Origin: Anaerolineae bacterium
GTDB lineage: Bacteria; Chloroflexota; Anaerolineae; 4572-78; J111
Direction of reading: 5' to 3'
Length of the DNA: 21,717 bases
Assembly: GCA_023382535.1 (NCBI GenBank)
Contig: JAHDWA010000111.1
Coordinates: 1-21,717 of the forward strand
The position numbers were made by a program, and so were the translations under genes. Positions within the stretch are counted from its first letter, which is position 1. Every line of letters begins with the position of its first letter. The notes beneath the pieces are model-generated. The model saw only the letters and a program-made list of their open reading frames with translations. It searched no databases and was not told where the DNA came from. Below are positions 7,445-14,630 of the stretch, piece after piece.

Positions 7445-8122
7445 ATGAGCTTTAATCAGAATTTCGGTCAGACGATGGGCCAAACCGTGCAGGTGATCGG
7501 CTTTGGCCGGCGATTTTTGGCGTATTTGATTGATGCTATTCTTCTCTCAGTGGTAGGCAATGTGCTGGGCCTGGTGGTTGGCCTGGCCATTGGTGTGGCC
7601 GGGGCTGCCGCCGGCGGCAGCAGCGACGAAGTGGGCGCTGCCGCCCAGCTTGTGGCCGGGTGCCTGGGATTTTTGCTCGGCGCGATTTATTACATCGGCT
7701 TTTGGGCCACGACCGGGCAAACGCTGGGCAAGATGGCCCTGGGCATCAAGGTGATCGGGGTGGATGGCACGCCTGTTTCATGGGGTACGGCGGCGATGCG
7801 CTACCTGGGCTATCTCGTCAGCGGCCTGGTGCTGGCCCTGGGCTTCATTTGGATTGCCTTCGACCCCAGGCGGCAGGGCTGGCACGATAAAATTGCCAGC
7901 ACGTATGTGGTGCGCAAAGAGACGAATTTCTCGGCATCAGACAATGTCACCTTTGTTCCCTCCGACTCGGGCAGCAGCGCGGCGATCATCATTGTGGCGC
8001 TGGTCAGTCTATTTATCCTTGTGCCGATTTGTATCATTGCGGTTTTGTTACTGCTCGGCCCGGTGGTTGGCAATGTTTTTTCCAACATTGTCGAAAACCT
8101 GGGCACGCCGACGCCGCGCTGA
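7445..8122 (+). CDS. RDD-family membrane protein
   Basis: 225 aa from the ATG at 7445, chosen because GGGAGGG (7433-7439) precedes it closely and the RDD domain starts soon after; the open frame further upstream overlaps the promoter and the divergent gene. The RDD domain covers about residues 18-157: FGRRFLAYLIDAILL (20-34, the Arg-Asp signature), TTGQTLGKMALGIKV (89-103) and the closing Asp motif DPRRQGWHDKIA (140-151). A Gly/Ala-rich helix and loop lie between. RDD proteins are small membrane proteins of mostly unknown role; some are ion exchangers. After a polar linker a further hydrophobic segment (179-218) ends in LLGPVVGNVFSNIVENL, an addition to the basic RDD fold. It converges on the saccharopine-dehydrogenase-like gene. 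Confidence 0.85.
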   Translation: MSFNQNFGQTMGQTVQVIGFGRRFLAYLIDAILLSVVGNVLGLVVGLAIGVAGAAAGGSSDEVGAAAQLVAGCLGFLLGAIYYIGFWATTGQTLGKMALGIKVIGVDGTPVSWGTAAMRYLGYLVSGLVLALGFIWIAFDPRRQGWHDKIASTYVVRKETNFSASDNVTFVPSDSGSSAAIIIVALVSLFILVPICIIAVLLLLGPVVGNVFSNIVENLGTPTPR

Positions 8123-8171
8123 CAGCGCCAGACTCTTATGGTTTTTGACGCGCCAATTTGGTAAGGGGTTT

Positions 8172-8205
8172 GGAAGGCTGGATATTGTTTTTTATCCAGT
8201 CCTCC
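8172..8205. repeat. GGAAGG-type inverted repeat between convergent genes
   Basis: GGAAGGCTGGATA (8172-8184) and its partial complement (8193-8205) match at 11 of 13 positions around an 8-nt T-rich loop. A further CCTTCCAGC lies at 8258-8266. The 8123-8332 gap between the convergent RDD and oxidoreductase genes contains this element and two GCC(G/A)AAGGCC copies near 8215-8240; no gene is seen. Confidence 0.6.
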
Positions 8206-8332
8206 AGTCTTTGAGCCGAAGGCCCTCTAGAGCCAAAGGCCCCCTATGGGTGGGCAACCTTCCAGCTTGATGACCGATTTTGAAGGTCGAAACTCATAAG
8301 GTCTCCAAGTCTTTAGGGTCTGGATGCAACTG

Positions 8333-9541
8333 CTACGCTATTTGGTCAGTGACCGTCACGTCCGTATGAATCCGCCGTTCGGCTAACGCCTTGAAAAAAC
8401 GCAGCGGATCAACACTCGTTTCGGGCGGGCAGACCCCCTTGGCGCGGACCTCCCCCGCTGCCAGCCAGCGGGCGACCACCGCCGGCGGCACGCCCACCAC
8501 CAGCGTCCCGCCGCTGACGCCGTAATCTTCGTGCGGCCAGGCGGTCGTATCCACACGGACGGTCAGCGGCCGGCCGGCCTTTGTCCCCTCGACCACCGTC
8601 GCAATGTCTTTGAAGCCCGGATTCTCCCCGCGTTGGGTGGCCTCGCTGTGCAGCAGGACTTCGCTCAGCACGTCGCGGGGGCGCACCTGGGCCTCGACTC
8701 GCTCGCCGCCGGGTAGTTGGGCTTTGACCCAAACCGGCTGTTTATCGCCCAGGCCGAGTTGGGTCAACCCCTGCAAGCGGCGGAACGCCTTCTCGCTGTA
8801 GCCAAAAAAGTTGATTTTGAAGAAACATTCCTGCACCCCTTTGTCGGCGTAACTCAGGGGCAGCGTCGCCGCCTCCGAGTGCAGGGTCAGGTGGGTGATG
8901 CGCTGGCCGATGGGGGCGCGGAAATCGAAGGCTTCTTCTTCGGACAGCGGCTCCTTTTCGATAAACTCGCCGCTGCGGAAGACCACCGGCCGCTCGATCA
9001 TCTCGTCCAGGATGGTCGCCAGCGAATAGGGCCAGGCCAGGCTGTCGCGCGAGTCGGTCGTCGCGCCGTTGTAGATTTTGATGGAACGGATGGTGTCGAA
9101 GCGGTCCGCGACCAGGGCCGGCTGGACGTTGGCGATGCCGGGGCAGGAGCCGAGGCCGAGGATGGCGGTCAAGCCCTTGGCCTGGAAATCCTCGTTCAGC
9201 TCCAACTGCTTGCGGGTGGTGTGGAACAGCCCGCCCAAATCCAGGTAATGGCAGCCCGCTTCCAGGCAGGCCCGCATCACGTCGAGGTTGAAGTAGTACT
9301 GCACGCTGTTGATGACGCAGCCGGCCCCGGCCAGCAGCGCGACCAGCGCCGCCCGGTCGGTCACGTCAATTGGAGCGGCCTTGAAACGGCTGTCGCCCGG
9401 CGCGGCCTTGTCCACCGTCGCCTGCGCCCCGGCCTCGTTCAGATCGGCCACCACGATTTCGGCTACATCGTCGGTCAGGGCCAGATCGCGGGCAATCACC
9501 TTGCCGATAATCCCGGCCCCACCGAGGAGGATGATTTTCAT
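8333..9541 (-). CDS. Saccharopine dehydrogenase-like NAD(P)-binding oxidoreductase
   Basis: 402 aa from the ATG at 9541. An N-terminal Rossmann domain starts at once (KIILLGGAGIIGK, nucleotide loop GGAGIIG at 7-13). Then come CLEAGCHYLDLGG (92-104), typical of the family, and GLGSCPGIANV (129-139), the loop next to the active site in saccharopine-dehydrogenase-like proteins. The C-terminal half is the family's substrate-binding/dimer domain. The family includes lysine-pathway and carboxynorspermidine enzymes and many of unknown substrate, so no exact reaction is claimed. The start is set by AAAGGAG (complement of 9551-9557), 9 nt before the ATG. The frame stays open to 9616, but that extension translates GGAAGG repeat DNA and is not family sequence. 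No operon partner is seen. Confidence 0.88.
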   Translation of the reverse strand: MKIILLGGAGIIGKVIARDLALTDDVAEIVVADLNEAGAQATVDKAAPGDSRFKAAPIDVTDRAALVALLAGAGCVINSVQYYFNLDVMRACLEAGCHYLDLGGLFHTTRKQLELNEDFQAKGLTAILGLGSCPGIANVQPALVADRFDTIRSIKIYNGATTDSRDSLAWPYSLATILDEMIERPVVFRSGEFIEKEPLSEEEAFDFRAPIGQRITHLTLHSEAATLPLSYADKGVQECFFKINFFGYSEKAFRRLQGLTQLGLGDKQPVWVKAQLPGGERVEAQVRPRDVLSEVLLHSEATQRGENPGFKDIATVVEGTKAGRPLTVRVDTTAWPHEDYGVSGGTLVVGVPPAVVARWLAAGEVRAKGVCPPETSVDPLRFFKALAERRIHTDVTVTDQIA

Positions 9542-9561
9542 AGGGGTAATCTCCTTTGTCT

Positions 9562-9599
9562 GGAAGGTTGGAGGATTGGAAGGTTGGAAGGCTGGGAAG
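9562..9599. repeat. GGAAGGTTGGA tandem repeat
   Basis: About four imperfect copies of GGAAGGTTGGA in direct order, in the leader region of the oxidoreductase gene. This is the same sequence family as the inverted repeats at 719, 3768 and 8172, but here only one arm is present. Confidence 0.65.
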
Positions 9600-9608
9600 T
9601 CGAAATTC

Positions 9609-9628
9609 CAATCCAAAATCGTAAATCG
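9609..9628. repeat. AATCCAAAATCGTAAATC intergenic repeat copy
   Basis: CAATCCAAAATCGTAAATCG lies in the divergent intergenic region. Its 3' part, AAAATCGTAAATC, is identical to the end of the repeat inside the neighbouring gene at 10571-10604. This shows that the in-gene tract belongs to a dispersed family. The divergent gap also holds TACAAT at 9685-9690, a possible -10 for the + strand gene with no clear -35. Confidence 0.6.
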
Positions 9629-9735
9629 TTTCTATCTTATTCAGATTTGCCGTTAGCGCAAACAAATTTCAAACGGGCATGTGTTACAATAACAGGGGGA
9701 TTTTTTCAACGACCAGTACCAGAAAGGGAACTCGA

Positions 9736-12414
9736 ATGAACCTGAAACGCGCGCTCCTGGCCTGGATCATGGGCCTGACCCTGGCTCTCTTAGGAATACT
9801 TGGCCCCACCCTAATCGTCCAAGCCGCTGACCCTGACCCCGGCTTGACAAATCTTCCCCCCCAGCCTTTCATTGGACCAGGAAATGTTCACCACCCTGCT
9901 GGCCAAGCCCAGATGATGCCTGAGCCAGCTTTGGTCCAGACCACCCTGGCGCGGCTTCCTTTGCGCTTTATCCCCAATCAAGGCCAGACCGATCCGGCAG
10001 TCAAATTCCATGTCCACAGCCTCGGCGGCAGCCTGTTCTTCAATCAAAAAGAGGTCGTTTTCTCGCTGCCCGCCCCGGTTGAGGAGCAGGGGCGAGAGGA
10101 GAATATCGCTGGGTCTCTCCTCAATCCAAAATCGAAAATCGAAAATCGAAAATCCCTGGTTCGTCTCACCTTCGACGGGGCCAATCCCACTCCCGCGATT
10201 GAAGGCTTGAACCCGCTGCCCGGCGGAGCCAATTTCTTCCTGGGCAACGATCCGGCCCGGTGGCAGAGCAACCTGCCGACCTACGCAGGTATCGTTTACC
10301 ACGACCTCTACCCCGGCATTGATTTGGTCTATCGCGGCACGGATGGGCAGCTCAAGAGCGAATTTATCGTCGCGCCCGGTGCGGACCCCCGCCAGATTCG
10401 CCTGCGCTATGCGGGCGCGGAGAGTCTTTCGGTGCGGGAGGATGGGGCGCTGGTAATTCAAACTGCCGCCGGAGAGTTGGTGGAAGCGCCGCTGTTGATT
10501 TACCAGGAGGTCAATGGTGTCCGGCGGGAGATCGAGGGGCGTTATTTGCTTCTTGATGAAGCGGACTCCCCAATCCAAAATCCAAAATCCAAAATCGTAA
10601 ATCCTGCGGTTGCTTTCCAAATTGCCGCTTATAATCCTGCTCTGCCGCTCATTATTGATCCGGAACTGGCTTACAGTTCTTATTTGGGTGGAAATGGGCG
10701 GGATCAGAGCTACGACATTGCTGTAGATAACGCTGGAAACATGTATGTTACTGGCTATGCCGGTTCGAGTAACTTTCCTGCCAAACAATCTATGCAGAAC
10801 TTCCTGGGATATACGGATGCCTTTATCACCCAGATCATTAGCACGAGTGGAGTTTACACCTACGGTTTTTCTACCTTCCTCGGTGGCAGCGCTGATGATA
10901 GGGGTTATAGAGTTGCCGTAGAAAAAAGTGGTAAGATCTATGTTACCGGCGACACCGATTCAAGCGACTTCCCTACCTGGAAGGCCATTCAAACCGACCA
11001 GCCTGGCCGGGATATTTTTGTCACCCAGCTTATCAGTGTTAACGGCGTTTATACATTAGGGTTTTCAACCTATGTGGGTGGTAACGGTAGTATAGAAGGA
11101 GCGTTTGGTCTTGGGGTGGATGACCCGGGCAATATTTACCTCACCGGGCAGACCTCCTCAACTGACTTTCCAACCTGGAAAGCGATTCAGGATACCTATG
11201 GAGGGGGATCTAAAGACAGCTTTGTGACGCAAATTATCAGCGCTAGTGGTGTTTATACTTTCGGTTATTCAACCTACCTGGGTGGTAACGACTCTGACGA
11301 AGGTTATGATCTTGTTGTAGATGACAACGGCAATGCTTATATTACAGGACCTACCCTTTCAAGTAATTTTCCTGCCCATAATGCTCTTTTGGGAGATCAG
11401 TTCAGCACTGATGCCTATGCCACTCAAATCATCAAGGCCAATAATGCCTATACTTATGGTTTCTCAACCTACTTGGGCGGCAATGCTGTTGATATAGGTT
11501 GGGGAATTGCCCTTGATAGCAGTAATAATATCTATGTCGCAGGATCTACCATGTCATCCAACTTTCCCACCTGGAAGGCAATCCAGAACGACCAGCCGAG
11601 CAGCGATGTCTTTGTCACTCAAATAATTAGCGCTGGCGGGGTTTATACCTACGGCTATTCAACCTACCTGGGCGGCGATGGTGGTGAAAATGCGTACGGC
11701 GGCGTTACGGTAGATAATGCTGGCAAAGTTTATGTCAGTGGCGGAACCATGTCAACTGATTTCCCTATTCGAAATGCCATTCAAGCTGGGTATGGAGGCG
11801 GCCCGGAAGATGCTTTTGTGACTCAAATTATCAGTGCTGCCGGAGTTTATACTTACGGCTACTCCACCTATTTGGGCGGCAGCGACCTGGATTTCATTAT
11901 AGCGGCGGCTGTAGATAGCACCGGCAATGTTTATGTCACCGGGGATACCATGTCAAGCGATTTTCCCACCCGGAATGCCATCCAGGAAACACATGGCGGG
12001 GGCAGCGTTGATGCATTCGTCTCTAAAATCAGTCCAAGCAATTCTGCCATTGCGGTAACCAAAAGCGCCAGTCTCAATCCTGCCCAGGTGGGCCAAACCA
12101 TCACCTATACCTACCGTGTGACTAACCGCGGCAGTGTTACGTTGACCAATATCAGTGCTCACGATGATAAGTTGGGTCAAGTTCCCCTTAGCAAGGCAAT
12201 CCTCGCTCCAGGCCAAAGTGCCACTGGCACGTTAACCTACACGGTCATTGCTGCTAACCTGCCCGGCCCGCTGGCTAACACGGTGATCGTCACCGGCACG
12301 CCGCCGGAGGGGCCGGTCGTCACCGCTGCGGCCACTGCTTCAGTCGCGTTACTTCTGCCGGATCACGGCCCGGATGAGTCGGTTTATCTGCCGCTGATTG
12401 TTAAAAACGATTGA
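9736..12414 (+). CDS. Secreted SBBP seven-repeat beta-propeller protein with DUF11 domain
   Basis: 892 aa. The ATG at 9736 follows AAAGGGA, and a signal peptide starts there (MNLKRALLAW, hydrophobic core, likely cleavage near VQAAD, about residue 31). Residues 70-310 resemble the NQGQ-type domain (DUF7948-like) that precedes SBBP repeats: LRFIPNQGQTD (76-86) and PTYAGIVYHDLYPGIDLVYRG (181-201). Seven SBBP repeats follow, with (Y/F)(L/V)GG at 316, 381, 447, 514, 579, 645 and 712, a period of 65-67 residues. Each carries D..GN.Y(V/I)TG, a (S/T)..FP segment and (F/Y)(V/A/I)TQI, which suggests a seven-bladed propeller. A DUF11-like domain (about 770-870) and the tail SVYLPLIVKND end the protein. 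Two in-frame NPKSKI repeats (129-140, 280-290) flank the domain before the propeller. Probably an extracellular or surface protein; the ligand is unknown. Confidence 0.9.
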   Translation: MNLKRALLAWIMGLTLALLGILGPTLIVQAADPDPGLTNLPPQPFIGPGNVHHPAGQAQMMPEPALVQTTLARLPLRFIPNQGQTDPAVKFHVHSLGGSLFFNQKEVVFSLPAPVEEQGREENIAGSLLNPKSKIENRKSLVRLTFDGANPTPAIEGLNPLPGGANFFLGNDPARWQSNLPTYAGIVYHDLYPGIDLVYRGTDGQLKSEFIVAPGADPRQIRLRYAGAESLSVREDGALVIQTAAGELVEAPLLIYQEVNGVRREIEGRYLLLDEADSPIQNPKSKIVNPAVAFQIAAYNPALPLIIDPELAYSSYLGGNGRDQSYDIAVDNAGNMYVTGYAGSSNFPAKQSMQNFLGYTDAFITQIISTSGVYTYGFSTFLGGSADDRGYRVAVEKSGKIYVTGDTDSSDFPTWKAIQTDQPGRDIFVTQLISVNGVYTLGFSTYVGGNGSIEGAFGLGVDDPGNIYLTGQTSSTDFPTWKAIQDTYGGGSKDSFVTQIISASGVYTFGYSTYLGGNDSDEGYDLVVDDNGNAYITGPTLSSNFPAHNALLGDQFSTDAYATQIIKANNAYTYGFSTYLGGNAVDIGWGIALDSSNNIYVAGSTMSSNFPTWKAIQNDQPSSDVFVTQIISAGGVYTYGYSTYLGGDGGENAYGGVTVDNAGKVYVSGGTMSTDFPIRNAIQAGYGGGPEDAFVTQIISAAGVYTYGYSTYLGGSDLDFIIAAAVDSTGNVYVTGDTMSSDFPTRNAIQETHGGGSVDAFVSKISPSNSAIAVTKSASLNPAQVGQTITYTYRVTNRGSVTLTNISAHDDKLGQVPLSKAILAPGQSATGTLTYTVIAANLPGPLANTVIVTGTPPEGPVVTAAATASVALLLPDHGPDESVYLPLIVKND
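10123..10155 (+). repeat. In-frame AAAATCG heptamer array in the SBBP gene (copy 1)
   Basis: AATCC followed by four consecutive heptamers AAAATCG, AAAATCG, AAAATCG, AAAATCC (10128-10155). It encodes NPKSKIENRKS at residues 130-140. The sequence is AT-rich in an otherwise GC-rich gene and resembles the intergenic copy at 9609-9628. Confidence 0.8.
10571..10604 (+). repeat. In-frame AAAATCC heptamer array in the SBBP gene (copy 2)
   Basis: CAATCC, then AAAATCC, AAAATCC, AAAATCG, TAAATCC. It encodes IQNPKSKIVNP (residues 280-290), almost the same peptide as copy 1. The AAAATCGTAAATC end matches the intergenic copy at 9609-9628 exactly. Confidence 0.8.
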
Positions 12415-12474
12415 AATGATTGTGGGGTTTAGAGATTAGCTCGAAATTAACTACAGAGTGGCAGACGCGAAGCG

Positions 12475-12506
12475 CAGAGGAAGATTAAAAAATCTCTGTG
12501 CCTCTG
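12475..12506. repeat. CAGAGG/CCTCTG simple inverted element
   Basis: CAGAGG (12475-12480) and CCTCTG (12501-12506) flank AGATT (12482-12486) and AATCT (12491-12495). The region reads like the cagaggcacagag-type intergenic filler seen in repeat-rich bacterial genomes. It lies 60 nt after the SBBP stop and may form a weak hairpin. Confidence 0.4.
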
Positions 12507-12566
12507 TTGTGAAAAAATACCAATCTAACCTGAGAGTATTCGGTAATTACAAAATCACCTCAGCCA

Positions 12567-12691
12567 GCCGGCCGCCGAGCGTTGAAACGCCCGGCTACTA
12601 TAGGTGGAAGCCCGCTGAAGTAGGCTGGTCAACCACTTTCAAGCGGTTTTCACCTGTCATAGCCGGGGGCTTCCAGCCCTCGGCGGCCAGC
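12567..12691. repeat. Palindromic intergenic element, about 125 bp
   Basis: Outer arms: GCCGGCCGCCGAG (12567-12579) pairs with the complement of 12679-12691 at 12 of 13 positions. Inside these, both ends carry a GTTGAAACGC/GCTGGAAGCC-like motif and CCCGGCTA in matching inverted order. The centre holds AGCCCGCTGAAGTAGGCT and TCAAGCGGTTTTCACC, each weakly self-complementary. It occupies the gap between the convergent SBBP and 353-aa genes, ending 12 nt from the latter's stop. It looks like a short non-autonomous palindromic repeat. An open frame across it (12458-12937) is not a gene. Confidence 0.65.
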
Positions 12692-12703
12692 TTCAACCTG
12701 AAT

Positions 12704-13765
12704 TTAACGGCGATAGGTCCGGTAGGTGATAAACTGGAACTTAAGCCACTCCTTCAGCCGCCGGTAAATGTTCAATATCCAGCCGGAGACGTTGCTGACC
12801 AGCCCGGCCAGCAGCACGACTATCGAGGAGAGAGTGGCCAGCAGGGTAGACCATTTCTGCCAGTCCAGCACATCGCCGATAATGGCGCTCTGGGCCGGAG
12901 CGATCTCTTGCGGCAGGCCGGCCATCTGAGCCGTTAGACTGCGCCCGGCGCTGGACATGGTCAGGGCGAACAGCCACACCCCCAGCATGGCCGCCAGCAC
13001 CAAAACCAGGGTGATCCCCAGCGCGCCCAGCGTCAGCCAGCGGCGATCCGGCGCGAGCAGGTAGCTGTCGGCGCTGCGGCTGCCAAACAACAGGTCGTGC
13101 CAGACCTTGGCCTGGGATTCGAGGCGGTTGAAGGCGCGTCGTTTGCCCTCCGCGTCCAGCCGGGCCAGTTGTCCCTGGTCACGGAACTTATATAAGGTGT
13201 AACGCAGCACCGGGGCCACGTGCGGCGGGAGGTACTCGGCAATGCTGTCAAAGCGGGCGGCCAGGTATTCCAGCCGCTGCGGCCGGAGCAGCTCGTCAAA
13301 TTGATCCGGTCCCAAAACGTCGGCGTGCCAGTAGGTGTCGGCCAGGCTGCCGCCGTAGGTGAAGCCGCGCCCCACCTTTTCGTCCTCGGTGCTGAGAGTC
13401 GTCCAGACCTGCCGGCTCCACTCGTCCAGGGCGCCCTGGCAGGCGTTGAGGTCGGGCTGGCCGGCCAGCAGTTGGGCCAGTTTATCCTGAGCCGGGAGGG
13501 GACAGGGCGGCAGGTCGGCCTTGAGCCGGGCGGCGGTGCGGTGGAGTTGGTCTACCGCGAAGAAAAGCTCCTCCTGCTCGGTCAGGGAGCGGTCGCTGAA
13601 GCCAAAACGGCGGTTAGCGTCGCCGGGCGCGCCGGTCAAGGGGTAGCCGGAGCGGGCGTAGCGCCGCAGGCGGCCAAAGCTTTCCACGGTCAGCCAGCCG
13701 AGGCGCACGGCCAGCAGCACCTGGTTGGCGCTGGAGGATAGAATTGGACTCGCTGGGTCGGCCAT
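12704..13765 (-). CDS. Hypothetical protein with two C-terminal membrane helices
   Basis: 353 aa; I do not recognise the family. Residues 1-240 are soluble, mixed and largely helical, with many Leu/Arg/Asp and few cysteines (C88, C109). A stretch near 130-150 (GRGFTYGGSLADTYWHADVLGP) is the most structured-looking part. Two membrane helices follow, about 244-269 and 305-326, joined by a polar loop of about 35 residues, and a basic tail (RRLKEWLKF...YRTYRR). Most of the protein is probably cytoplasmic, anchored at the C-terminus. The start is the ATG at 13765 with AGG 8 nt upstream. It lies 11 nt after the UDG stop and is the last gene of the zinc-ribbon/UDG operon. Function is unknown. Confidence 0.75.
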   Translation of the reverse strand: MADPASPILSSSANQVLLAVRLGWLTVESFGRLRRYARSGYPLTGAPGDANRRFGFSDRSLTEQEELFFAVDQLHRTAARLKADLPPCPLPAQDKLAQLLAGQPDLNACQGALDEWSRQVWTTLSTEDEKVGRGFTYGGSLADTYWHADVLGPDQFDELLRPQRLEYLAARFDSIAEYLPPHVAPVLRYTLYKFRDQGQLARLDAEGKRRAFNRLESQAKVWHDLLFGSRSADSYLLAPDRRWLTLGALGITLVLVLAAMLGVWLFALTMSSAGRSLTAQMAGLPQEIAPAQSAIIGDVLDWQKWSTLLATLSSIVVLLAGLVSNVSGWILNIYRRLKEWLKFQFITYRTYRR

Positions 13766-13776
13766 AGATTAACCTG

Positions 13777-14628
13777 CTAAAAAAGATTTAACTGGGTGGC
13801 GCTGGACGGGTCTACCTCCTGGCTAAAAGCCCTCGCCTCCTCAATATACTGGGGCAGCTTTTGGAAATCTTCGACCAACAGCGGCCGCCATTTGGGCTGG
13901 TGCAGGGCCGCCGCCGGGTGGAACATCGGCACCACCAGCCGGTTGCCGACACGCTGGGCCTGGCCGTGAATCTTGGTGATGGACGCGCCGGGGAAGTAGC
14001 GATACATGGAGAAGCGCCCCAGGGTGACAATCACCTTGGGGTCAATCAACGCAACCTGCCGGTCGAGGTAATCCTTGCAGGCGGCCAGTTCGTCAGGTTC
14101 GGGGTCGCGGTTATTGGGCGGGCGGCACTTGACCACGTTGGCGATAAAAACGTCTTCTCGTTTGAAGCCGATCCCATGCAGCAGTTCCTCTAAAAATTTA
14201 CCCGCCGCACCGACAAAAGGCCGGCCCTGCTTGTCTTCATTAAAGCCCGGCCCTTCGCCAATGAACATAATCTGGGTGTTAGCCGGTCCCTCGCCGGGCA
14301 CGGCCCGGGTGCGGCCCTGGTGCAGGGCGCAGCGGGTACAATCGTGTACGGCGCGAGCAATCTGGCGCAAATCCATGAATGGCACGGGGGGCAGGGTCGC
14401 CAGGTCAATCAACTCCAGCGGGTAATCGCGGATCCAGCTATCGCTGCCTTTGGCTTTGCGGAACCACTCGCCTCGGGGACTGAGCATCCACGCATCGCCC
14501 CACCGTTCATCTTCCAGGCGCATCTGGCGCAGGGCGGCGTCGCGCTCGGCTTCGCTGATTTCACCGGCGGCGCAGCGGGCCTTGACTGCTTCGACCTGAT
14601 TCTGAAATTCGGTAAACTTGTTGGACAT
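13777..14628 (-). CDS. Family 4 (Fe-S) uracil-DNA glycosylase with N-terminal extension
   Basis: 283 aa from the ATG at 14628; a GTG at 14649 is in frame but would overlap the upstream gene. The catalytic domain is residues about 86-265. The four iron-sulfur cysteines are C97 and C100 (DCTRC), C168 (VVKCRPPNNRDP) and C184 (LAACKDYL). Motif A is GEGPGFNEDKQGRPFVG (124-140) and motif B is HPAAALHQP (237-245). This is the thermophile-type UDG that removes uracil from DNA to start base excision repair. The first 85 residues are not part of the usual enzyme: a helical, SHOCT-like stretch (GEISEAERDAALRQM) and a Trp-rich segment (WMLSPRGEWFRKAKGSDSWIRDYP). The stop of the zinc-ribbon gene lies 2 nt upstream, so this is the middle gene of a three-gene operon. 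Confidence 0.92.
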   Translation of the reverse strand: MSNKFTEFQNQVEAVKARCAAGEISEAERDAALRQMRLEDERWGDAWMLSPRGEWFRKAKGSDSWIRDYPLELIDLATLPPVPFMDLRQIARAVHDCTRCALHQGRTRAVPGEGPANTQIMFIGEGPGFNEDKQGRPFVGAAGKFLEELLHGIGFKREDVFIANVVKCRPPNNRDPEPDELAACKDYLDRQVALIDPKVIVTLGRFSMYRYFPGASITKIHGQAQRVGNRLVVPMFHPAAALHQPKWRPLLVEDFQKLPQYIEEARAFSQEVDPSSATQLNLF

Positions 14629-14630
14629 AC

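Noticed and set aside
9542..9616. N-terminal extension of the saccharopine-dehydrogenase-like protein
   Set aside because: It translates the GGAAGG repeat and precedes a good Shine-Dalgarno plus ATG at 9541, where the Rossmann fold begins.
8717..9739. 340-codon + strand open frame opposite the oxidoreductase
   Set aside because: It is antisense to a well-supported gene in GC-rich DNA and has no recognisable domain.
10123..10155. Heptamer array as a CRISPR-like or satellite locus
   Set aside because: The units are 7 nt with no spacers, lie inside an intact gene, and no cas gene is present.
9811..10788. 325-codon minus strand open frame opposite the SBBP gene
   Set aside because: It is antisense to a clear family protein; its translation is low-complexity and unlike any family I know.
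12458..12937. Open frame of 159 codons on the + strand
   Set aside because: It runs through two repeat elements and into the antisense of the 353-aa gene, with no family sequence and no ribosome-binding site.
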